Below are positions 32,596 to 42,318 of a DNA stretch of 64,000 bases, in pieces. Each line of letters starts with the position of its first letter. The first letter of the stretch is position 1. The notes beneath the pieces are model-generated. The model made no database searches. It was not told the DNA's origin and saw nothing but the letters and a program-made list of their open reading frames with translations. The translations under genes were made by a program, and so were the position numbers. Where the stretch lies: contig NC_081406.1 of the NCBI RefSeq assembly GCF_030272615.1, positions 141,268,361-141,332,360 on the forward strand, written 5' to 3'. The DNA is from Cryptomeria japonica. Lineage: Eukaryota > Streptophyta > Pinopsida > Cupressales > Cupressaceae.

Positions 32596-35500
32596 ATGTC
32601 AAAGTTCTCTCACAACAAATCTGAGCCTTCCTCAAGTCAGTTGGAATCTTCTCTAAGTAAAACATCATCAAGAAAGATGAAGTACAAGTACTTGAATCTG
32701 TACCTAGAGAGTTCAGTAGACTCGAATATCAAGGAGATCAGAGACACTAAAATCGGGCATGTTAATATGCAAGAATTCATTGACCAAGTTGAGAAGGCTC
32801 ATGCTCACCTAACTAATCTGATCAAATCCAAGTTGCATAAATGTGCATCCTTTCCAGTTGCAGCTCATGATCTAGAATTTGTGCTCGCAGTAGCAGATCA
32901 CTTTGATCCAAATACAAGACAGGTGAAAGATACAGATCAGAATGTCATCATGACTCTAGATAGTGTATTTTTCAATAGTGTCTTCAAAGGTTCCCAAGTT
33001 GAAGAGGTGGCTAATATTTCTTGAGAAAGTGCTCAAGAGTACTATGAGAAAAATGAGGATAAATGCAAGAAGGTAATCAATACTGTTTTCCTCTCTGCTG
33101 CAAGAGATTCCCTAACCTCATGATGGCCTAAGTGCTTTCATAGGAGTGATTTCAATGAGGAGTACAACGACATGGTCACCATGTTGTAAAGGGTGAGCGG
33201 GTTAAAAGACTCTCATTACTTTCAAAGCTGGATGTGTTACTACATGAAAATAATCAGGAAAGGAGCAGCGAGAATTGATTGGGGTGAATAGATCAGCAAT
33301 GCCCTCTATGCTTAGTTGAAGGAGGTCAAAGTAACACTGAAATTTTATATGACCTCATGCCTGGTTTATGTGGCTACTTTAATGAGGCAATATCCAGGCT
33401 TATCTACTAAGGATGATAGGAGGTTGGTGCTCATTTGGGAGTACTATGATCAACTTACTATCAAGAATCAAGGTAGCCATTACAAAAGAGTTAATGATGC
33501 CTTCTTCGATGTATGGAAGTGCATGTTTAATAAGGGCTTGCAAAAGCGGAGAATATCAGAGGCTGCTTATAATAGGGTATCTCATTTTGGATGTATTTTC
33601 CTACAATTTCCCACATTCACTTACATCTGAATTGGATGTTTCTTAGGTGAGCCCTTTATTCTACCAAGGTTCCCTTCAGACAAAATCATTCTCATGGAGT
33701 TGTGTAGACAATTGATTAATGTGCATGAAAAACAATCACAAGCACATAAGACTAGGCTGAAGTTCCCAGAATCAATCGGCAGGTACTCAGTGCTAACCAA
33801 CCCCAAGGCCAAAAACATGGAGGAATAAATACAGTGGAATACCATGAGAAGATTCAAGGCCTGAAATAATTTTGACTTTCATGGCATAAAGAACAAACTC
33901 AAAAGGAGTTATACACTTGTTTATAGGTTTGAAGATGTTTGGGCAGATTGTCAGAATGAGGAGGTTATAAGAAAGATGGATTTCAGTTGTCTTAACTTGG
34001 AACAAATTGAAAACTTGGATTTAGCAAAAATCCCAATGACCATGGAAGACATAGATGACATAATAGACCCTGTCTATTATGAGAAGAAGATTGTTGATTC
34101 TCTGCTTCCTCCCATACAATGGTCAAAGAAGGAGAGTAAATCAATCACTCAAAGGATTTCTCCCATCCTAGAAAACACTAATGCATGGCTGGTAAAGAAT
34201 AATCTCAGGATGAAAAATTTTCCTTCCAGTTTAGGAGATGATGACAATAGTGATGGCCCAGTTGGCACGATAGCTACAACTGAGACAAGAACAAAGAGTA
34301 GGGCAGATCCACAAGCACTATCTTTAGCTCTGGTGATACAATCTAAGGGGAAAGGGCCCAAGATTAAATTCATGGTTAAAGGTTCCAAGAAGGGTGAGTC
34401 ATCATCGACAGTACAAGAAGCAGTGGCAAAAGAACCAGAACAACCACCTACCAGTGAAGTTGAAAAAGAGAAGGGGATTGAAGAAGGTGAAATTCCTCAA
34501 CAAGAGGAAGTACAGGCTGAAGAAACATCACATCCAACTGAAGTTGATGCCCCAATCTCCTCATAGGTAATTGTCCACTCTATTGACTCTGACTCTGATC
34601 AAGAGGATGAGGATTTTCCAGATGGGGATCTAAGTATGGGCATGGCACAATCAGAGGCCGCTCAACAGTTTTTCACAATAACTAACTTCTCCAATCTAGA
34701 TGATATCCCTTCATATACCATTGAATCTATGACGATGGATTTTAATGAAGCCTTGGAAGAGGTGCTTGGAGAACAGGTTTTAGTAGACTTACCTGTCACT
34801 ATAGCCACAACAAAAATTCCACCATTGGTAAGTGCTGAAGTTGCATCCACGGTGCCTTCAACTCTCCCATCAATAAGTGAAGAGGTGTCAGCAGCAACAA
34901 CTATCACAACCTTGACAAGTGTTCCACCAGATACTTCAAAATTGGTGCCATCGATAATGCTCATAACGGCTCCGAGCTCCAGTCAGCCTGCTCCTGAAAT
35001 TTTAACTGAAAATCAACAAGGAGATACTACTCCATCGGCCAATCCCCTTGGATGCAAGTAGTGGCTCCTAAGAGGAAAAAATAGGTAATTTCTCTAGATG
35101 AGTTTAAATTTGAGCATTTGGTTCCTCCAAAGCCTAAGGGAACAAAGAAACCAAAGATGGTATCTCGGGTGGTAGTAGACCTGGCTTCTAAGAGAAAGTA
35201 TGTTGAGGTTATGGTGCCATCGTCAGATAAGGACAAAGGTAACATACGATTTGAGGATTATACCATATAGGTCATAGAGCTTGGGGTGGAAACACATGAG
35301 ACTATTAAATTGGATTCTCAGACAACCTTTAATTCTTTGTTGAGGAGATTGGACCAGGAGAGGGACAAGAAAAATGAATTGAAGCAGAAGTGTGAACAAC
35401 TGACCAATGTTCTTCTAAAGGTCACACAATCTTCTCAAGAAATTGAGCCCATAGGATCCTCAATGGATATCGAAGCTCTAAAGAAGATTGAACAGGTAGG

Positions 35501-36197
35501 AGCTAAATTTCAAGTGATGGATGAGTTGATTTCACGGCTAAGGTTAGAAGGCTCTCATCTTCTAAGTTTGACAGTGGGACTATTGGTGAATTATGAAGTA
35601 ATCCAGAGTCAGATGCAAGGACTCAAAACTTCATTATCATAGGAGATTGAGGAAGTTGTGAAAAGTACTACCTTTTGGAGCAAAATGGAGGACTTTAGGA
35701 TAGATGTCCTTGTTGAAAATAAGGTAATTCCCACAAGGGAAAAATACATCCAGATCTTGTCATTATTGTCTCATAAGCAAGAGACAATAAGGTTGATGAT
35801 TGCAGAACTAGACCAAGAAAAGAAAGAAGGTGATGATGAGATTGATCTCATTTTTACCAAAGTTGTCGATCTACCTTGTTACTTATATGATGGCGATCAA
35901 AATATCATTACTGATGAAGCTAACACACAAGAATTCCTTGCCTTAATAGATCACTACACGGGACATGATTTCTCACTTGACATGTTTGATAAGCTATTGG
36001 AGATCTAGGTCAGTTTTGAAGTCCTTGCATCCATGCTGAAGGACGGGCAAAAGAAATAGGTAAAGATTGAAAATGCAATTTCTCACGTCCGAGTAATCAC
36101 AAGTTCTACCCCAATGTCAAACAAAGCAGAGATGAAATCTATCCTGGCTAAGTTCAAAGATTTTCAAAAACCCAATGAGGAGGAGAATGAAGAATGA
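32596..36197 (+). pseudogene. ORF B: decayed protein of about 1200 codons, unknown function
   Basis: The ATG at 32596 opens MSKFSHNKSEPSSSQLESS. The frame continues through point stops (33022, 33121, 33187, 33289 and 33313, among others) and a few frameshifts to TGA at 36195. RIDWGE with ISNALYA and LKEVKV (about 33271-33340) matches the ITFDYASYIADAI block of ORF C. GEPFILPRFPSDKIILMEL with CRQL (33646-33711) matches its GTPFLLP and EILRQI block. A Lys-rich part (GKGPKIKFMVKGSKKGESSS), a Glu-rich linker and coiled coils (RRLDQERDKKNELKQKCEQL) follow. No enzyme motif is visible. Most stops fit C-to-T or G-to-A changes of CAG, CAA, CGA or TGG codons. Confidence 0.65.
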
Positions 36198-37113
36198 AGT
36201 GACCCCTTTTGACACCTTCTCTTTATGAAGTTGCATCGATAGATGTTGTTAGTTTTTATGCAGTTGCACGTTTTCTTTATGTTGTAGTTGTAGTAAAATG
36301 GGACTATGCAGTTGAATAAGTCAACTGTGCCCACCTTTTTCTCAACTTGTTTTCCTATATAAGGAGGACCTGATTTGTAAATATTTATCTTTTTCATGCT
36401 TAGCAAAACTCTGCAGAATTTTTATCCCAACTAAGACTTTGGGCTTTGTTGTGAAAATTCTATCAAGCAAATAAAGAAAACAGTTTTGTTGATCTCAAAC
36501 TTTGTGTTGTGTCAAGAAAACTGTTTATATAATTTAATATTCCTATGTCCATTGATTATATATGTTCTTTCCTTCTTTGATCTTGAAGATATTGTTATGT
36601 GGTTAAAGAGCTGTTAAATCTTGCAAGTAGACTATGTGCTCCTAGCATATTTGAGAAATCTTCTAATAATTGAGTGATTAGTGGTAGGCTTTGTATTACT
36701 GCAGTTACTTGTAGTTTAAAGGATTAGAAATTTATACTTGAAGACTTTGAGCTACAAGCCAAGTTTCTAATTATTTGATTTGTAATAATCAGTTTGAGTT
36801 AGTGTTACCTTCAAGGAGACTTTGTGCTACTTAACAGTAACTCTTGGTGTAGTTTGTTAGATTCATAGTTATTTTCTTTAAGTATCTAAAGAGATAGAGA
36901 AATTGTAACCAGGTGAAGGGAGAATACATAGACTCTGAAAAAAGAGAGTTATATGCCCAACACCAACCAACAAATTTAATTTCTTATTAATTAGAGGAGA
37001 AATTTCATAGGGAACCTCCCCTTGATGAGAGGAGAGATTAATTTCTCAACATAGCTTTGTGTGAATTATATATTTTGTCATTAGTACGCTGGTGACAAAA
37101 TATTCACCCAACA
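36198..37113 (+). other. ORF B element 3' tail, LTR-like
   Basis: The ORF's last codons are purine-rich (GAGGAGGAGAATGAAGAA) and run into TGAAGTGACC at 36195. The tail then has TATATAAGG at 36356-36364, AATAAA at 36470-36475 and the terminus CCCAACA at 37113. That layout (purine tract, TG, TATA box, polyadenylation signal, CA) is what a 919-bp 3' LTR would show. No copy of it is present at the left end of the element, so this remains a hypothesis. No ORF was found. Confidence 0.4.
37070..37103 (+). other. Subterminal hairpin of the ORF B element
   Basis: ATATTTTGTCA at 37070-37080 and TGACAAAATAT at 37093-37103 are a perfect 11-bp inverted repeat around a 12-base loop. They lie 10 bp inside the right terminus of the insertion. 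A terminal hairpin is known from Helitron 3' ends, but the expected CTRR end and A/T target are absent here. Confidence 0.7.
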
Positions 37114-37850
37114 AACCGGTAAGTACTCCTATGGTTACAAGTGAGAAATTGACAAGAAAAGATGTTTTTGCACAGATAAATCCTACAAGATACAAATCTA
37201 TGACTGGAGTTATGCTTTATTTGACTCAGACTAGGCCTGACATTATGAATGTTGTTTGTATTGTTTCAAGATTTCAGAGTGATCCTAGAGAGAATTATGA
37301 GATTGCGGTGAAAAGGATTTTTAGATACTTGCAAGGAATATGGTTTGTGGTACTCTAAGGATGATAACTTTACTTTATGTGCATATACAAATGTCGATTG
37401 GGCTAGAGATGTTGATGACTAGAAAAGTACTTTCAGTGGAGCTTTCTTTCATGGAAATAAGTTGGTTTCGTGGATCAGCAAGAAACAGTCATATACTTCT
37501 TTATCTACTGTTGAAGCTGAGTATGTTGTTGTTGCTACTAACTGTACAAAAATTTTATGGATGAAGCAAATTTTGAAGGATATAAAGGTGGATTGTGATT
37601 CACCGGTAGTTATTCACTGTGATAATTCTGTTGTTATTGATATATCAAATAATCTAGTATTTCATTCTAAGACAAAGCACATATCTATTAAGTACAATTT
37701 TTTGTAGGAAATGGTGGAAGAAAATGAAGTTAGACTAGTTTATGTGAATACTAAAGAGCAGATTACAAATATTTTCACTAAACCTTTTCCCAAGGAATCG
37801 TGTGAATACCTGAGAAACAAATTGGGAGTTTCTGCCCCTTTAGTAAATAC
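37114..37850 (+). pseudogene. Copia-3 reverse transcriptase end and RNase H
   Basis: The interrupted reverse transcriptase resumes with PVSTPMVTSEKL and continues LYLTQTRPDIMNVVCIVSRF. A frameshift near 37345 follows. RNase H comes next: NVDWARDVDD-like start, STVEAEYVVVATNC with Glu, VIHCDNSVVIDISNNLVFHS with Asp, and the terminal VNTKEQITNIFTKPF. It ends with a TGA after VNT at about 37853. Internal stops (for example at 37706) make it dead. Confidence 0.85.
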
Positions 37851-37853
37851 TTG

Positions 37854-38261
37854 ATTGATGCAGTTTGGCATCAGTCTGGTATGCATTATCAGAGATACTA
37901 TTAATTCTGGCACTGATGTGGGATGCTAGTGCTCAAGAGGAGTAGTCAGCTTTGTGATTCAATGGTCTATGTTTTTGCTTTGATATTTTTGTTTGATTTC
38001 TGGCATTGATGTTAAAGGGGGAGTGATATAGATGTGAAAAAGAAAACTTAAGGAGCTGTATACATTAGGGGTAGAGAGATTCATATCTTTACAGCGATAT
38101 CATTCATAGGGGGATTTTGGTCTTTGTTTCTAAACCTCATTGTTGCATTTGTTTGTAGGAGATTGTTGGTTGTCTTCCATTGGGGGAGACTTGTTTTGGC
38201 ATTTCTTGGTACTTAGATGGTTTTCACATCTAGTCTTGCCATGAGTGCCAAAGGGGGAGAT
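37854..38261 (+). other. Copia-3 3' untranslated region with polypurine tract
   Basis: The region is non-coding. TTAAAGGGGGAGTGATA at about 38010 is an internal purine tract, and CAAAGGGGGAGAT at 38249-38261 directly precedes the 3' LTR and is the functional polypurine tract. The same doubled arrangement occurs in Copia-2. No gene was seen. Confidence 0.7.
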
Positions 38262-39504
38262 TGTTGGCCATTTGGTGAAATTGAATGTGTTGCATTGATG
38301 TTTTCTCATTGATGCCAACACTAGATATTTGGATGCTTTATCGGCACCCTTCTGGTCCCGATAGGTTGAGTGGTTTCTGGTTGATTTGGATCCGGCATGA
38401 TCCGGTAGGCTCCAGTATAGTTTGGTGATGGAATTGGCTTGTTCATGATACTCATGCTCATATTCAATCAGTTGGTTTTGGTCTAGTTATCAGATGTTAT
38501 CTTGTTTTCTTAGAAGCCTGGTTTCTGGTTCTGGAGAGGGTTTCACTAGAAGAGCTTTTGATGAAGATCTTTGATGAATTCCATAAGTTGTGTTGGTGCA
38601 GCTTCTAGTGAAGTTTTAGGATGCTGATGGTGATCATGTTTGAGACTTGATGGATGGAGATCATTGTTGTATTGTGTGGACCTATACTGGGTCCCGGTTG
38701 GTCTAGGTTATGGACCGGTTTAATGAAGTGTGTGGATTGGACCTCTTAATACATTTCTGGGATGTCTTATGTGTTGGATATTATTTGTTTGGTCTAAGGC
38801 CGACATGGTTTGTAATTATGTAATTGGTGTATTATCTGGTGGCCGACCTAATTATTTATGGTTGAGGGTTTGCATATATAGATGTAAGATCTCATTGTAG
38901 ATCATCAAGGTTATGTTAGAGGTCATGGTCAAGGGATGTAATGTGTGAATAATGTAATATCATTCAAGTAGAGGATTTGGTCAATCATTGGAGATCAAAT
39001 TGGGTTTATGTAAGAGGATTTAGTCCATCGGTATTGAGCTTCATTGAAACTGTACTCAAACATAGGAGATGATATCTTTTGCAGTTCAACACTTCTCTAG
39101 ATTGTAGTCTAGATTTCTATGTATTCAATTAGACTCGTTTTGTAATGAGCAATACGCTCTAGGCTATTGGCCTTCCTAAAAGTGCAAGCCCCTCAATTGT
39201 AGTTCACATACTTACTATAGAAGTATTATCTGACTATGGGTAGGCTTCCCAACATGATTTTTTCCTTTACCGAGTTTTCCACGTACAAATCTTGGTGTCA
39301 TGTGGATGGTATTTGTTCTGTGATTGTTGTTTATGCCTAATTGGTTTAACTACTATTTTGGTATTTAGTTTAAGCATTCTGGTATTAATGTTTTGGGTTC
39401 AAGTATTAAAGTTTTAATTTCTAATGGTTCTGGTAATCTGTGACAACTGATTCAGCCCCCCCCCCCCCGCTCAGTTGTATTCTGGTTATTTGAATTGTCT
39501 AATA
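38262..39504 (+). repeat. Copia-3 3' LTR
   Basis: This 1243-bp LTR begins TGTTGGCCATTTGG and ends GAATTGTCTAATA; the terminal CA has become TA. It is collinear with 26439-27676, differing by scattered substitutions. The U5 motif is expanded to a run of about ten C followed by GCTCAG at about 39453. The target duplication copy GTTTT follows at 39505-39509. Confidence 0.9.
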
Positions 39505-39509
39505 GTTTT

Positions 39510-40524
39510 GAGACTAAGGATGAAACCCCAAAGATTCCTAATATCTACATGAGGATTCAAAGGAAAAATCCCAAGGAAGGGAAGATGTAGAAAACCAAGG
39601 TCACTCCTCCAGAAGCACAAAAGAAAATTTTGAAGTAGAGGAAGCCTAGTGTGAAAAGAAAACTGGTCAAGGAGTCAGCTCCCACCCCCGGTAAGAAGAA
39701 GAAATCAAACCTAGATAAAACTCTTGAATCTGAAAAAAGTGTTAAGGTTATTGGTCCTCTTTCTATTGCTGAATTAATTGATCAAATTAAAAATGATGGT
39801 ATTTTGAGTAACATACAACATTATTATGATGATATGGATGATAATGAGCAAAAGGAAATAGAAGAATTAGTTATATTATACTTAGACATATATAGGAAAT
39901 CTTTACTTGAGATTGAGAAGCAAATACTGACAGATTTGTATAATAAGTTAGATGCTAGGAGATTTTCTACTATTAAGGAAGACAAACATATAAAGGTTCA
40001 ATAATTACTAACTATTTGTGGTTCTTTTACGTAAGAAGAGATGAGACAGTGTCTAGATTTTGCTAACAAAACAATTTTCTGCAGTAGACACCGACATATA
40101 AGTCTAATGGTGGGTAGAGTAATGAGATTTTCAAGAACACTCATGAGACTTGGGTTAAGTTCTTTGTTGATAAACCAAGTTTCTTTACATCACTGAATAC
40201 ATTGCCTAAGTCTGACATTCCAGACATCCTTGTTGATGCTAAGGGTAAAGGTATACTAGGTGGAGATCCATCAATTTTGGAATAGAAAATAATTGAGGAC
40301 ATTCTTCTGGTAGTAACACATGTATAGGATGTAGAGATCAACATACCGGTAGAATACAATCCTCCTCTGGTAATTGATTTTGATACAATTTAAATTCATG
40401 AAGTAGAGGTTGCAGAAATAACTGTACCAAGTGTTGAAACCACTAGTGCTGAGGAGAAGATAAAGGATGCAGTTGAACAAAAGGCGGAGGAGAAAGGTTA
40501 GGAAGAACAAACTGGAGTTAGGGT
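39510..40524 (+). pseudogene. ORF A, 3' part
   Basis: This is the continuation of ORF A after Copia-3: ETKDETPKIPNIYMRIQRKN in frame with the residues before 26433. A Lys-rich stretch (KRKLVKESAPTPGKKKKSN at about 39651, a possible nuclear localisation signal) follows. Next comes a helical acidic region (QKEIEELVILYLDIYRKSLL), then, after frame damage, PSFFTSLNTLPKSDIPDILV and an acidic tail with EEKIKDAVEQKAEEKG. It is cut at 40529 by Copia-4 and its end is not in the window. The order basic linker, then coiled coil is the same as in ORFs B and C. Confidence 0.6.
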
Positions 40525-40529
40525 ATCGA

Positions 40530-42245
40530 TGTTGGAATTAGGTTGTCATTGATGTCAATCAGTATGGAATGGTCACCAATGAGTAAGTAGAATGGTCACC
40601 AGTAAGTAAGTAGTGGTGACTGGTATGAGTGAAGTAAGTAATGATGTCATCTGGTATGAAGGAAGGAGTGTGTAAGTTGATAGAAAGGGTATGTTACTAG
40701 TACACATGAAGTGCAACATCTCCTAATAAAGCAAGATCACCGGCAAGAAAGAAAAGAAAAATAGAGTGATGTGATCACTAGTATACAAACAAAAGTCTAA
40801 TGTAATCGATAAATGGAAATAGTGAATGGACAAGTATGTTTGATGGTAGATCAACTTGATCCACTAATAGATAAGAGGTCAGCAAGTATGAAGGTCCACT
40901 AGTGAAGTTAGGTTATACCAGTATGGTGAGTTGAACTCGTAGTAAGTCTTGGTCGGTGAAGGATGTCAAACTAACTTTACAATCTAACCATAGGTGGATG
41001 TCGAAAAGGATGGCAAGGGGACACTAGGTGATGAGCACACAAAGGTCAGTGAAGTGTTCATCGACGTGGTAGTTTGACGAGCAGGTTGAAATGATGGTAG
41101 GATGTTGTGGCTTGAGGAAGACAGAGAGGCAAGATGATTGATTTGATCCTATAGGACAATCTGATCCTTGTGGTCATTGGTCAAAGGAAACAACTGAAGA
41201 ATTAATGGTGATGTACAAAGAAAGGTTGAAACACATGTTGTAGATGTCTAAAAATAGAAAACATGCATTGGAAGGAAAGGATATGGTGGTGCTGATTGAT
41301 ATGATGTAGATCATCATTCCCAAAAAGAAGATCTGGTCAGATTTGATACAAATTGAGTTGGTAGAGGAAAACCCTAGCACACCACCATTTGAATGTTGCT
41401 TTTGGCGAGAACCCTCAAATATAAATATTTGAACTTGGAGATTGAATATGTTGATGCTTGATGCGAGTTGTGAGAGAAAAGAGAGCTTGAGCAAGAAGAG
41501 AGACTATCTGTTTGAGTGTTCCTTTCACAAAGAGTTGGAGTGTGGATTTAGCAGGATGAATAGGTGAGAGGTTCTAACCAGCAGAGACAAAGTAACTAGT
41601 GAACTGTTATAGTCTTAACAATCAAGTGTACCGGTAGAGATTGAATGGTTAAGAAGGCATCCAAGTGTGGTACTATGTAGGGAGAGGTTTTGGGAAAGAG
41701 AAGAAAGGAAGAGAGCAACCCATAAGTGATCAAAGAGATCAATCTGATAACTAGTAGTAGAAGGACCGGTGAAATAGAGGAAGGTGGTAACCAATAGACA
41801 TCAGTTGATTAGGTGTTGTAGAACTCATTTGCAACTAGGTGTTATCATTACATTAAAATTGTATTTTGTTGTATTACATTGAGTTGGTGCTTGGTGCAAG
41901 GGTTGGTGCTCCTTTGGTTGGTGCCCTAAATCAGTATGGGTTGGTGCTCCTTGGGTTGGTTTCCTAAATCATTGTAACCTATTGTTTCATTGTGAGGCTG
42001 GATTGGAGCAGTAGACTCCAACAACATTTCTCACCGAGGTTTTTCCCATATTGGGTTTTCCTCATACATTTGGTATTGTGAGTTATGCATTTGTGTGTTT
42101 GCCTTTTTGACATCCTCTAATATCTTATCAGTTTGATTTCTTAGTGCTTAGGTTGTTAACCGATACTCAAGCTTGGTTTAAAAGGTGAATATTTTTTAGG
42201 AACCGTTGATTCACCCCCCCTCTCAGTGGTACATTGTGTTCAACA
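40530..42245 (+). repeat. Copia-4 5' LTR
   Basis: This 1716-bp LTR begins TGTTGGAATTAGGTTG (preceded by ATCGA) and ends TTGTGTTCAACA, directly before a primer-binding site. It contains an ATATAAATA box near 41420 and the U5 motif GATTCACCCCCCCTCTCAG at about 42208-42226. GTTGGTGCTTGGTGC and GGTTGGTGCTCCTT repeats lie at about 41885-41970. The 3' LTR and second target duplication are outside the window because the element is interrupted at 46489. Confidence 0.85.
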
Positions 42246-42259
42246 ATTGGTATCAAAGC
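42246..42259 (+). other. Copia-4 tRNA primer-binding site
   Basis: ATTGGTATCAAAGC follows the LTR, one base off the standard initiator-methionine complement. Confidence 0.9.
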
Positions 42260-42318
42260 CAAGTTCCTGGTTGATCAAAGCTTTCTCTAGCTTGGGTAGA
42301 TTTTGGTCAAAGAACGCA

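Larger units (their letters stand above)
31216..37113 (+). mobile_element. ORF B element inserted in Copia-3 reverse transcriptase
   Basis: Both flanks are the same copia reverse transcriptase (DSK on the left, PVSTPM on the right), so this 5.9-kb block is an insertion. Its ends read TGTGTTGTCC and CACCCAACA. The only possible target duplication is 3-4 A residues (AAAA on the left, AAAC on the right). Inside are a palindrome array (31391-32480), one large decayed ORF (32596-36197) and a 0.9-kb 3' tail with a terminal hairpin. It has no reverse transcriptase, integrase or recognisable transposase, and no matching long terminal repeats or inverted repeats. The class of element is unknown. Confidence 0.7.
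26439..39504 (+). mobile_element. Copia-3, Ty1/copia element split by the ORF B element
   Basis: The element has a 5' LTR 26439-27676, a primer-binding site, gag, protease, integrase, reverse transcriptase, RNase H, a polypurine tract and a 3' LTR 38262-39504. Target duplication is GTTTA (26434-26438) against GTTTT (39505-39509), one mismatch. Rejoining the host across it restores the ORF A reading frame. Without the ORF B element (about 5.9 kb) its length is about 7.2 kb. The many stops make it older than Copia-2, with which its proteins share most motifs. Confidence 0.9.
24740..40524 (+). mobile_element. ORF A element (split by Copia-3), inserted in outer copia protease
   Basis: The left edge is where the outer copia protease breaks off after MIDS (24739). 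The right edge is not seen because Copia-4 enters at 40530. Copia-3 (26439-39504) interrupts it, leaving about 2.7 kb of its own sequence. It has a short leader (24740-25076) and one large decayed ORF. I found no LTR, terminal inverted repeat or target duplication at the left edge, so the transposition class is unknown. Calling it a separate element rests on the abrupt loss of protease sequence and on the parallel with the ORF B and ORF C elements. Confidence 0.45.

Noticed and set aside
37070-37113. Helitron 3' end for the ORF B element
   Set aside because: The hairpin fits, but the CTRR terminus, the 5' TC start and A/T insertion are absent, and no Rep/helicase ORF exists.
31216-37113. Mutator or CACTA transposon identity for the ORF B element
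   Set aside because: The two ends show no long inverted repeats, no CACTA terminus and no 9-bp or convincing 3-bp target duplication.
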